DNA from: an uncultured Bacteroidales bacterium
GTDB taxonomy: Bacteria > Bacteroidota > Bacteroidia > Bacteroidales > F082
Assembly: GCA_937877465.1 (NCBI GenBank)
Contig: CALFIT010000167.1
Span: 1 to 13,612 of the forward strand
Direction: 5' to 3'
DNA: 13,612 nt
The position numbers were made by a program, and so were the translations under genes. How positions within the stretch are numbered: position 1 is the first letter of the stretch; every line of letters begins with the position of its first letter. The notes under the pieces were generated by a model. The model worked only from the letters and a program-made list of their open reading frames with translations, did no database searches and was not told where the DNA came from. Of this stretch, positions 6,095-13,137 are shown piece after piece.

Positions 6095-9000
6095 TCAATC
6101 CAGCATCACAAACCCCGCCCAATAGTATGGCTCTGGGTATTTTGCCCTTACCGCTGCTTGCGCCAGATTGAACGCTTCGCGTTTCGATTTGCCCGACAGC
6201 AGATGTTCATAGAAAGTCTGCATCATCAGACAGGTGGCGTTGTCGTCCACCTTCCAGAGGCTCATCACCAAGGTCTGCACACCAGCCATCTTGAAGGCGC
6301 GTTGGAGGCCAAACACGCCATCGCTGGTGATGTCGCCGAGGCCAGTCTCACAAGCCGACATGACCACCAAGTCTGTCCCGGAAAGATCCAAGGTTGAAAT
6401 CTCCAATGCTGTGAGGACACCATCCTCAATGCCTTCGGGTATTTCTTTGCCTAACCATGCGCTGTTGCCGCCCGACAAAATCAGGCCGGAGCGAATCAGA
6501 GGGTCGATGACTGAATCCGTATTTTGCCTTGCCAAAGGCGACAGGCTCTTCATGAAGTCGTTCATGTCGGCCTTTTCGCCTTCAAGGAAATAGCCGTGCG
6601 TGGCCAAGTGGATAATGTCAGTTTTGCCTCCTGACAACGCCTTGAAGGACTCCTCGCTACCCAAGTCGCCTTCAAGCAAATTGCAATCGATGTTGGCTTG
6701 TTGCATAATGCTTGCGATATGCTCCGCTTCATCTTTCGCGCCTTGAAGGTAGTTCCAGTTACCCCTGTCCTCACCTCTCAAGGCGAAAGCGGGGCTTTCT
6801 TCCGTATCGGCTTTGTTCATTGCTGCGACTTCGGCCATCCGCAGTTGGTCCACGTCATATTGCAAGCCTCCGTAAACGGCACCTGTTTCATAATTCTTGG
6901 GCTGTCTTTCCTTGCATAATTCTCTTGTAGAGGTCAGGCGGACAAGGTTGTATTTGTCGTTCAGGTATGAGCCGTCGGGCGTGTGCAGCGATTCCAATGC
7001 AATCGTGTGCAGCATCCCACTTGGAGAGAAATAAACTTTGTCACCTTCGTTGATGTATTCTGACAACGGTTGCCATAGCATGCGATACAAATCATCCGTT
7101 GAATAGGCGACATTGGGATTTCCAACGCAGTTTTTCAAATCTTCTTCCGTGCAAAGCTGTACATAAACGGGATTCTCCCATGAGGATCTAGCCAACAAAG
7201 CAACATAATAGGTATTCGCATCATTTAAATTGAAGTAATCCATTAACTCAATGGCAATCTCATGTGACTTCATTGTTTTTCTGACATCATCATAAGTAGC
7301 ACTATCGCTTAGGAAATACCCCAAAGCCTTCATTTCTGCCATAAGCCTCCTCTCCATAGAGGTCTTTCTTATGTACAACATTTCGCAAGAAACCGTTTGG
7401 CCCTGAAGGTCGAAACTCTGCCTATCAATTAATCTTTGAATCGCTTGAATATTGTCGTAAAGATTTATCAAGTCTTGTCGACCAGTGTTAAAAACTGCAT
7501 TTTTTAATCTATCTGACGTTGAAAGCATAAGCGACTTTGAAAATAACAAATAGTTATACAACAAACCATCTGAGTCATTGCTTTTTCGGACACTATATAA
7601 TATATCTTTTGTATGTGAATATCTGCTCCAGGTTCCTTCTCTTTCTTCCGAAGAATAGTATGCCATATTATTATTGAAATAATCCATCAATGCATTTGTG
7701 GTTATGTTTATATAATCATCAGAAACAGGTTTCTTAAACAAAAAACCTGTACCACCATATAGAAACAATGATTTAACGCATTGTGAATCAAACGTAGATC
7801 CTTTTGAAATAAGAATTGCGGCAGCATCATGGAAATACTCGAAAGATTCAATTTCGTCAATTTGATAATAAAGCATCGTTTCGCCAAATTCCAACAAAAG
7901 CCCAGCGTATTCTATACTTTCTGGACCATAAATAGAATCGGTCAAATACTTTGCAGTATTATAATGTCCAAGTCCTTCGGTTACATGCCCCAAATTAAAT
8001 GCCACCGCCGCCAATAACCGATTCCATATACAATAATCAGCTGGAGAAACCCCTGCTGTTTTTGCTTTAGATATACATTCAGACAAATATCTATAAGCTT
8101 CTTCATACTTTTTTAACGACAAATAACATCTTCCAACTAAGCCTATCATCTGGCAATATCGCCCGCTATCTTCACCATAATTCTCTTTATACTTCACAGC
8201 AGCTTTTTGAGCATATTGAAGTGCAGAATTGTAATCTCCAATATTTAGATAATAATGAATAAAAAACAACTCATAAAACGAGCCCTCGTTTTGGTTTCTT
8301 TCAAGTGACTCTAATAATTTATTCATTGTCATATTTGCGTCAGCAAAATTACCTAATTCACTCTGACATATTGTCAAATCATTCAGACAGGTTAGATACT
8401 CAATGCAATTTATTAAATCTAGACTCTCATATAATGAAGAAGATTCTTGAAATGACGCGCAAGCATCAGTCATTATTCCATTTCTGAATTGTTTCAAGCC
8501 TTTATTCAAAAGTAATCCTGCTTTCAAACTCAATAAATCTCGAAGATCGTGGATGCTTTCAACAAAAGTGTTATTAATAGCTTCTTGCGTCAACTGCTCA
8601 TTGATAAGCAAAGCGGTGTCGAATTTCGCCACAGCTTCTTCATAGTCGTTTAACAAAGAACCCTCTAATGCCAAAACATCAGCCTTTATCAATTGATCAT
8701 TAGAAGATTCCGACAGAAAACATTCATATTGCTTTGCTTTTGAAAGATACGTTAGTGCTTCTTCCATTTTTTCAGCGTTATAGCATGTTAGTGCCAAAGT
8801 GCTCAAACACGACACTCTCATTGATTCACTATTTGATATTTGTGGCAATAGTTTTAAAGCTTCTTCATAGTAATAAATCGCATTATTGTAATTACCAACA
8901 TGCCCGTATGCATCTCCCATACACGCACAATAGATATATGCATCTTCATAAGGAGAATTCGAGTATTTAAATATCATCGGCTCCAGAATAGGAGCAATCT

Positions 9001-10153
9001 CATACACAAGATTATACTCATCTGCATCGTGGACGTATTCAAACAACTCTTTTATAGCATCGTAGTATAACCCGTTATCTTTGCCATAAGAATTAGCAAT
9101 GGCCTCGCAATTCAATTGATGGTATTGCAAACCGAGCTCGTAATTGTTAATCTTATTATACCGCCTTGCCAATGAACCAACAACTTGAAGATACATCTTT
9201 TCAGAATAAAGGTCTTCCACTGATGTATATTTCTCTTCCAGCATTTTTTTTGCCTGTTCTCCATACATGATTTCCAACTCAATATTATTCGAAAGGCTTG
9301 ACAAGATATAGTATAATGCAGATATCTTCTCATCAAACAATGGTACTTGAGCCGCATCAAGGGCATTAAAATGATCTATGGCAGTTTTTGCTTGCAAATC
9401 ATACTGCCTTAATTGCTCGTAGTAGTATTTAGAAGTATAAAACGCGGCATCGACTATAGAATAATTTGAAGAGTCAATAATGCTATAATTATCGATGATT
9501 TTATTATTGTAATACAAAGCATTATCAACATTCCCAGCGTTATAATTATACTTGGAAAGAAACAGCAGAGTCTCCAGATATGCAAGAGGCCGAGAAACCA
9601 TTTCAAACAAAGGGCCAGGTACTAGTTCAGCATTACTATTCTTAAAGAAATGATAGCTTACATTGTCTAGTTGGGAAGAGTACTTTGATACATTGTCCAA
9701 TTCTGACAATGAAGAGCAAGACTTAATTAAATCTGAAAGACACGAGGCGTACTCAACTGAAAACGTGGTGTCATTTTGAAAATCATAGTTTCTTTCAAAA
9801 ATATCAGCAGCTTCAATATAATAGTCATGGCAAGTAATAGTGTCGCCCCAAACAAGAATTGCATAACCAAGTCTCCAAAGGTCTACAGCAACCTCAACAT
9901 CATTTACTCCCTTCAATTGTATTAGAATATCATGGTGTTGTTTCCCATATGTTATTGCAGTTTCTTTTTCATTCAACCTGTTAGCATTAATGATAACACT
10001 ATCCAATGCTGAAAGGTATTCTTCGTTTTGCTCACCTTTCTGCGTCCGAACCAATTCCAATTGCTCCAAAGCCTTGTCAAGCGATTGAGCAACTCCATAG
10101 TAAGTAAACGAGAAAAATGCCATTAGCAATAGAAAAAACCTTTTCATGGTCAT
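6095..10153 (-). CDS. Exported TPR-CHAT protein (caspase-like peptidase)
   Basis: The product has 1352 residues. The N-terminus MKRFFLLLMAFFSFTYYGVAQS is a signal peptide; ATG 10147 may be the true start rather than 10153. About 900 residues of TPR-like helical repeats follow, for example IYCACMGDAYGHVGNYNNAIYYYEEAL and MIGLVGRCYLSLKKYEEAYRYL read as separate units. The C-terminal CHAT domain (about 970-1350) has the caspase-type dyad: His1186 in LATHG and Cys1268 in SACETG, followed by GVQTLVMSLWKV and the usual ending YWAGFVMLD. CHAT peptidases are relatives of separase and caspase, and the TPRs normally bind a partner. The signal peptide places this one outside the cytoplasm, unlike TPR-CHAT effectors of CRISPR or gasdermin systems. 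The CHAT-coding end is clearly richer in G+C than the TPR part. It is a single cistron; its 3' end abuts rloB. Confidence 0.9.
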   Translation of the reverse strand: MTMKRFFLLLMAFFSFTYYGVAQSLDKALEQLELVRTQKGEQNEEYLSALDSVIINANRLNEKETAITYGKQHHDILIQLKGVNDVEVAVDLWRLGYAILVWGDTITCHDYYIEAADIFERNYDFQNDTTFSVEYASCLSDLIKSCSSLSELDNVSKYSSQLDNVSYHFFKNSNAELVPGPLFEMVSRPLAYLETLLFLSKYNYNAGNVDNALYYNNKIIDNYSIIDSSNYSIVDAAFYTSKYYYEQLRQYDLQAKTAIDHFNALDAAQVPLFDEKISALYYILSSLSNNIELEIMYGEQAKKMLEEKYTSVEDLYSEKMYLQVVGSLARRYNKINNYELGLQYHQLNCEAIANSYGKDNGLYYDAIKELFEYVHDADEYNLVYEIAPILEPMIFKYSNSPYEDAYIYCACMGDAYGHVGNYNNAIYYYEEALKLLPQISNSESMRVSCLSTLALTCYNAEKMEEALTYLSKAKQYECFLSESSNDQLIKADVLALEGSLLNDYEEAVAKFDTALLINEQLTQEAINNTFVESIHDLRDLLSLKAGLLLNKGLKQFRNGIMTDACASFQESSSLYESLDLINCIEYLTCLNDLTICQSELGNFADANMTMNKLLESLERNQNEGSFYELFFIHYYLNIGDYNSALQYAQKAAVKYKENYGEDSGRYCQMIGLVGRCYLSLKKYEEAYRYLSECISKAKTAGVSPADYCIWNRLLAAVAFNLGHVTEGLGHYNTAKYLTDSIYGPESIEYAGLLLEFGETMLYYQIDEIESFEYFHDAAAILISKGSTFDSQCVKSLFLYGGTGFLFKKPVSDDYINITTNALMDYFNNNMAYYSSEEREGTWSRYSHTKDILYSVRKSNDSDGLLYNYLLFSKSLMLSTSDRLKNAVFNTGRQDLINLYDNIQAIQRLIDRQSFDLQGQTVSCEMLYIRKTSMERRLMAEMKALGYFLSDSATYDDVRKTMKSHEIAIELMDYFNLNDANTYYVALLARSSWENPVYVQLCTEEDLKNCVGNPNVAYSTDDLYRMLWQPLSEYINEGDKVYFSPSGMLHTIALESLHTPDGSYLNDKYNLVRLTSTRELCKERQPKNYETGAVYGGLQYDVDQLRMAEVAAMNKADTEESPAFALRGEDRGNWNYLQGAKDEAEHIASIMQQANIDCNLLEGDLGSEESFKALSGGKTDIIHLATHGYFLEGEKADMNDFMKSLSPLARQNTDSVIDPLIRSGLILSGGNSAWLGKEIPEGIEDGVLTALEISTLDLSGTDLVVMSACETGLGDITSDGVFGLQRAFKMAGVQTLVMSLWKVDDNATCLMMQTFYEHLLSGKSKREAFNLAQAAVRAKYPEPYYWAGFVMLD

Positions 10154-10175
10154 ATTGTGTTATCGGTTTAAAGTG

Positions 10176-10183
10176 CAAAAATA
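10176..10183 (-). promoter_or_regulatory. -7 box of the TPR-CHAT gene
   Basis: On the minus strand this reads TATTTTTG, an exact TAnnTTTG match, 22 bases before the ATG at 10153. No good TTTG lies 19-21 bases upstream, so only the -7 element is supported. This promoter does not resemble the leader shared by the two flanking minus-strand operons. Confidence 0.5.
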
Positions 10184-10228
10184 CAACTATTTTCATCAAT
10201 TATTCCTTGTGGTAGTATCTTTACAAAG

Positions 10229-10261
10229 AAAAGCCCAGCCAGGAATTCATCCCAGTCGGGC
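10229..10261 (-). terminator. GC-rich hairpin plus T-run, minus strand
   Basis: The minus strand reads GCCCGACTGGG, then CTGGCTGGGC and TTTTC. The stem is imperfect (G:U pairs and one mismatch) but G/C-rich and followed by four T. It would end transcripts from the DUF3761 lipoprotein gene before the CHAT promoter. Its sequence resembles the hairpin at 10605-10643. Confidence 0.5.
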
Positions 10262-10319
10262 AAAAACACAAGTGATGCTGTTTTGTCGTTATTGTTTTTT
10301 TGTTGGCATCACTTGTGTT
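10262..10319 (-). terminator. Long-stem hairpin downstream of the DUF3761/SWGN locus
   Basis: AACACAAGTGATGC (10265-10278) pairs perfectly with GCATCACTTGTGTT (10306-10319), a 14-bp stem around a 27-base loop. On the minus strand the stem runs into TTTTT. It lies 11 bases beyond the stop at 10330. The long loop makes it less typical than most intrinsic terminators, and it may act with the adjacent hairpin at 10233-10261. Confidence 0.6.
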
Positions 10320-10329
10320 CCTTAGGCGT

Positions 10330-10455
10330 TTACCATGACCGAAGCGTTGAGGTGCCTATCTTGTTGCCATACTGGTCCTTGTAGGTCGTCGTGGTGTTGC
10401 CCCAAGAATCGATATTGCTTGACGAGGTCTCAATACCAATACTCGACACCTCCAT
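10330..10455 (-). pseudogene. Out-of-frame SWGN/YGN repeat fragment following the DUF3761 lipoprotein
   Basis: In the frame shifted +1 from the lipoprotein gene the sequence reads SSSNIDSWGNTTTTYKDQYGN, then KIGTSTLRSW and TAA (10330-10332). It matches one unit of the tandem-repeat protein encoded at 12266-12742 (SIDSWGNLNTTYSDSYGR) and shares its Trp-ending tail. An in-frame ATG at 10455 would give 41 residues with no signal peptide. The fragment overlaps the last 26 bases of the lipoprotein gene. It is either a decayed fusion separated by a one-base frameshift, the remnant of a second repeat gene, or a product of +1 recoding. Confidence 0.55.
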
Positions 10456-10588
10456 GGCCCGAACAGGTTCCTTTGTTGTGCTTGCTGTAGCTTGTGTGAC
10501 CATCCCGACACACCGCAGTCGGCTTTTGGCATCCGCTGAAGCACAATGCCAGAATGATTAATACTATTGCGAGAGATCTTGTTTTCAT
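10430..10588 (-). CDS. Small DUF3761 lipoprotein
   Basis: The product has 52 residues, short enough to be missed by many gene finders. MKTRSLAIVLIILALCFSGC is a lipoprotein signal with a lipobox (CFSGC; acylated Cys at 20). The mature part CRDGHTSYSKHNKGTCSGHGG ends in VEYWY and matches the whole of the short DUF3761 domain, which has two Cys and a His-Gly-Gly. The function of that domain is unknown. The stop TGA (10430-10432) falls where the family normally ends, so the gene itself may be complete. Directly past it, in another frame, is the SWGN repeat fragment. It starts 24 bases after the hairpin that follows the DUF4407 gene, so it may be expressed by read-through from that operon or from a weak promoter I could not define. 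Confidence 0.7.
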   Translation of the reverse strand: MKTRSLAIVLIILALCFSGCQKPTAVCRDGHTSYSKHNKGTCSGHGGVEYWY

Positions 10589-10604
10589 TTTTGCTAATCA
10601 GTTG

Positions 10605-10643
10605 AATAAAAGGCCCGACCAAAATCCAGGTCTCAGCCGGGCC
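10605..10643 (-). terminator. Intrinsic terminator after the DUF4407 operon
   Basis: On the minus strand GGCCCG (10638-10643) pairs with CGGGCC (10612-10617), followed by TTTTATT. It lies 18 bases past the stop codon of the DUF4407 gene. The sequence is related to the hairpin at 10229-10261, and both are followed on the plus strand by an ACACAAGT motif. Confidence 0.65.
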
Positions 10644-10661
10644 AAACACAAGTAAAGATAG

Positions 10662-11666
10662 TTAAGGGGTCTCGTTCAATAATCGTTCTTGGGTTCTCTG
10701 TAGCGTAGCGTTTTTCACCTTCAGCTGATGCTCCACCAATAAGTCATAATCGCAGTCCGTTTCGCCTAACTTGCTGGAAACGACTAATATTTCCAGTGAC
10801 ATCATGAAAAGGAACAGGCAGATGTAGAAGATGGCGGCAATGGTGTCCTGAAAGATGATATAACGGAACAGCACCTTCAATTCTTCGAGGAATCCGACCC
10901 TTGCCGTGGCGTATTCTTCCCTGATTTTGTCGGCAAGATTGAGCTTTTGGTTTCGCAGGCTCTCCAACTGGCCATCGTAAGTCCTCAAGGTCTCCTCGTC
11001 CAACCTCGCTTGTGAATTTAATGGATTGGGCATGGTGCTTTTTGTTACTTGGGTTTGTGTTTGGTAAATGGTCTTGCCATATTCATCAACGCCATTAGGG
11101 ACACGGATAACGGTGGATTGGGTGGTTTCGATATTGGGTTTTGCGTTGATTTGTTCATAAAGACCGAGCAACTCCCTTTGCACCGAGTCTCTTTGGACGG
11201 CAATTGCATTCATTTCCTCATCAAGGAGGATGGATTGTCTTTTTATGGCTTCGTTGGCCATTTCGTCACGCGATTCTTTCATCTTCACCTCCACGTCGTT
11301 TTTGAAAATCATCTGGTCGAAGATGGTGGCTCCTAAGGTTGCCATCAGTAATGCGAGGATGATGCGCATAACGCCGGTCACTTTCGATTTGCCGACTTTA
11401 AGAATGATGAATCTTTCGATGCAAACGATGATGACTATGAAGATGACGGCGACCAAGGATTTCCCAGCCCTGTTGCTCATCCCGATGTAGCGATCTGCAA
11501 AGAGATAGCCTATTGTTCCCCAAACGATGGCAAGGATGATGATGGCCGACATGTATTTTTTCAGCGCCCGGAAACTGGCCTCTCCACATTCGGCAAGGAT
11601 GGATGGGTTCCAGCCAATCAAGGCGCAACCGAAACGGGTCATGAAATTGAGATTATTCTTGGACAT
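10662..11666 (-). CDS. DUF4407 membrane protein
   Basis: The product has 334 residues starting MSKNNLNFMTRFGCALIGWNP. It follows the DUF4407 plan: three close transmembrane helices (about 39-57, 70-90, 99-116), a long coiled-coil loop rich in charged residues (about 120-285), and a fourth helix (about 290-312) before a polar tail. The segment VCIERFII after the second helix is typical. The frame is open further upstream to 11750, but the ATG at 11666 gives the family-like N-terminus and a short 14-base overlap with the preceding gene. The loop between helices 3 and 4 is large enough to span a periplasmic or cytosolic partner surface. The function of the family is unknown. It is the last main gene of the operon. 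Confidence 0.82.
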   Translation of the reverse strand: MSKNNLNFMTRFGCALIGWNPSILAECGEASFRALKKYMSAIIILAIVWGTIGYLFADRYIGMSNRAGKSLVAVIFIVIIVCIERFIILKVGKSKVTGVMRIILALLMATLGATIFDQMIFKNDVEVKMKESRDEMANEAIKRQSILLDEEMNAIAVQRDSVQRELLGLYEQINAKPNIETTQSTVIRVPNGVDEYGKTIYQTQTQVTKSTMPNPLNSQARLDEETLRTYDGQLESLRNQKLNLADKIREEYATARVGFLEELKVLFRYIIFQDTIAAIFYICLFLFMMSLEILVVSSKLGETDCDYDLLVEHQLKVKNATLQRTQERLLNETP

Positions 11667-12225
11667 GGCTTTCAGGTGTTTGATAGTTACTGAGTTTATG
11701 GAGCAAATCCGCCGACTTGGCGGCGATGCCGGTTTTGAACCCTTTTTCATAGGATTTGATCATGAGCTGGAATTGTTCGTCGCCAGCGGTCAGGCCTTTC
11801 TTCATCGCTTCAATCTCCGCCAGATGTCGGGCGTAAATCTCTTTGCGTGTCTGAAGGTGGAGTGCCGTGGTGGTCAGCCCCATTGTCTCGTTGATGCGAA
11901 TCATGGTGTCCAACTCCCTTATCTCGTCTTTGTATTTGACCGTGATTTGATCGAACAGGCTCTTTAGTTTGTCGTTGATGAGTTGTTTCCCGATTTCGAG
12001 ATAGGAGATGTCAGGATTCACCATGGCGTCGTCATATCCTTTCTGGCAATTGTCTTGCCTTATGTAGGCATAGATTACATCTATCGGATAACCTGTGCCA
12101 TACTCAATGGTGATGATTTCGTGCTTTTCTTGGCTCGAATCGGTTGTTTTGTTCGCCGTTTCCGGGTCGGCGGCAGGAGCCTGTGGCTCCTGGGTCTTGC
12201 CGCCTTTCGTTCTGAATAATTTCAT
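11653..12225 (-). CDS. Soluble coiled-coil protein of unknown function
   Basis: The product has 190 residues. A low-complexity start rich in Pro, Ala and Thr (about 8-33) is followed by a globular segment (IEYGTGYPIDVIYAYIRQDN) and a mainly helical rest (about 75-175) with charged heptad-like stretches such as EIRELDTMI and RHLAEIEAMKKG. There is no signal peptide or membrane segment, so it is probably cytosolic. It overlaps the DUF4407 start by 14 bases and begins 40 bases after the repeat-protein stop. Translational coupling suggests it works with the DUF4407 protein, perhaps on the coiled-coil loop (inference). I do not recognise a named family. Confidence 0.75.
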   Translation of the reverse strand: MKLFRTKGGKTQEPQAPAADPETANKTTDSSQEKHEIITIEYGTGYPIDVIYAYIRQDNCQKGYDDAMVNPDISYLEIGKQLINDKLKSLFDQITVKYKDEIRELDTMIRINETMGLTTTALHLQTRKEIYARHLAEIEAMKKGLTAGDEQFQLMIKSYEKGFKTGIAAKSADLLHKLSNYQTPESHVQE

Positions 12226-12265
12226 GTCTTTACTATCTTTACTATTGTTGTGTGTGCGTGTCGAT

Positions 12266-12742
12266 TTACCAAGGCCAGCTTGAGGATGTGCTGGTGCTGA
12301 CGGTTCGTCCGTATGCGTCTTTGGTCGTGGTTGTGGTCTGTCCCCAAGGGCTTGTGGTGGTCGTTGACGAGCCTATTTTTCTCCCGTATTGGTCAGTATA
12401 GGAGGTGTTGACATTGCCCCAATAATCGACGCTGGTGGTTGAGGATCCGATGTTTCTTCCATACTGGTCGGAATAGGAGGTGTTGACATTGCCCCAATAA
12501 TCGACGCTGGTGGTCGATGATCCAGTGCTTCTTCCGTAGGAGTCGGAATAAGTAGTGTTGAGGTTGCCCCAAGAATCGATGGAGCTTGATGAGGTGCCCA
12601 AGGTCCTACCGTAGGAATCCGTCGTGCGGGTGTCGATGGAGTTGCCCCAACTGTTGATTGTGGTGGTGGTTCTGTAGCTTTGGGCGAACGAGCCGAGCGA
12701 TGCAACGAACATTGCGATTGCGATAAAGAAATACTTTTTCAT
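12266..12742 (-). CDS. Secreted protein of five tandem 25-residue SWGN/YGR repeats
   Basis: The product has 158 residues. A signal peptide (MKKYFFIAIAMFVASLGSFA, probable cut near residue 21) is followed by five repeats of the type S-V-D-Y-W-G-N-x-N-T-S-Y-S-D-x-Y-G-R-x-x-G-S-S-T-T. The protein is almost only Ser, Thr, Gly, Asn, Asp and aromatic residues. Units 3 and 4 are nearly identical and their DNA repeats every 75 bases (for example 12401 and 12476). The first unit has a two-residue offset and the last is TTSPWGQ...YGRTV, ending in SSWPW. The pattern suggests a repetitive beta structure outside the cytoplasm; it is not a classic RHS/YD repeat. A one-unit relative lies at 10330-10455. This is the first gene of its operon, preceded by the shared leader. 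Confidence 0.8.
   Translation of the reverse strand: MKKYFFIAIAMFVASLGSFAQSYRTTTTINSWGNSIDTRTTDSYGRTLGTSSSSIDSWGNLNTTYSDSYGRSTGSSTTSVDYWGNVNTSYSDQYGRNIGSSTTSVDYWGNVNTSYTDQYGRKIGSSTTTTSPWGQTTTTTKDAYGRTVSTSTSSSWPW
12389..12550. repeat. 75-bp in-frame tandem DNA repeat inside the SWGN gene
   Basis: The stretch beginning GGAGGTGTTGACATTGCCCC occurs at 12401 and again at 12476 with at least 39 identical bases. A more diverged copy follows near 12551. The period of 75 bases equals 25 codons, so slippage or recombination would change the repeat number without breaking the frame. Confidence 0.85.
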
Positions 12743-12825
12743 TTTACCTTTGTTTTAGATGGTTGAACTTTTGTTTGTTTGAACTTGATTGCCTTTTAAT
12801 GACGGGCTTTGGGAAAAGTAACCTC
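12743..12825 (-). promoter_or_regulatory. Promoter and shared 5' leader, copy B (SWGN/DUF4407 operon)
   Basis: Blocks 12751-12777 (27 bases), 12789-12806 (18 bases) and 12812-12825 (14 bases) are identical to copy A before the small membrane protein gene. The order is the same, and a few extra bases fall between the first two blocks. The -7-like TACTTTTC (minus strand, 12813-12820) is conserved; a TTTG 19-21 bases upstream is not evident in this copy. Confidence 0.7.
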
Positions 12826-12876
12826 GTTTTGGAAACTTTTTTCGAAGTTTTTTTCTAAAACAATGAAAATCAAAAC

Positions 12877-12906
12877 AAAAAATGGCTGAAAGTTACCTTC
12901 CAGCCA
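12877..12906 (-). terminator. Intrinsic terminator of the short transcript
   Basis: On the minus strand TGGCTG (12901-12906) pairs with CAGCCA (12883-12888), with a possible bulged extension into the loop, followed by TTTTTT (12877-12882). It faces away from the TPR-like gene and ends the short unit that starts near 13231. Confidence 0.7.
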
Positions 12907-12912
12907 CCATTT

Positions 12913-13137
12913 TCATGAAATCAGCCTAGATTGAACGAACCAGAAGCATATTTTTTCATCTTCAAGTTCTCCTTTCTTTAGCTTTTTCCTCCATCTCTCG
13001 TTGGTTCTTAGAGCCGCTAAATCCAGCTTCAGCGCATTTTCGATTGAAGGCTGGTGGATTTGCTATTGACATGTCTAGGCAAACTTGACGAAACCAACAA
13101 GAAGGGAGAAAAACAATATGATTTCATAAAGTCTCAT
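12913..13137 (-). pseudogene. 75-codon frame interrupted by two TAG codons
   Basis: From ATG 13137 the frame opens with a hydrophobic stretch (MRLYEIILFFSLLVGF) and reaches TAG at 13075-13077 and another TAG at 13063-13065. It then continues with protein-like sequence (ALKLDLAALRTNERW, KKLKKGELEDEKI) to TGA at 12913-12915. Without the two stops it would be a 74-residue protein with one membrane segment and a charged, helical tail. It may be a decayed gene, or the first 20 codons may be a real hydrophobic peptide and the rest chance. Confidence 0.3.

Noticed and set aside
6095..10153. TPR-CHAT as the peptidase of a type III-E CRISPR or gasdermin system
   Set aside because: There is no CRISPR array, gRAMP-like effector or gasdermin-like gene in the window, and this protein has a signal peptide.
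10356..10649. 97-residue open frame on the minus strand
   Set aside because: It crosses a terminator hairpin and reads as arginine-rich shadow. The lipobox and DUF3761 motifs are in another frame (10430-10588) and the SWGN repeat in a third (10330-10455).
10651..12243. 12-bp inverted repeat (AGTAAAGATAGT) around the DUF4407 gene pair
   Set aside because: An A+T-rich 12-base match is expected by chance in a window of this size, and there is no other sign of an element boundary.
12266..12742. Regular repeats that could be mistaken for a CRISPR array
   Set aside because: The period is 75 bases without distinct spacers, the units keep one reading frame and encode a 25-residue protein repeat after a signal peptide.
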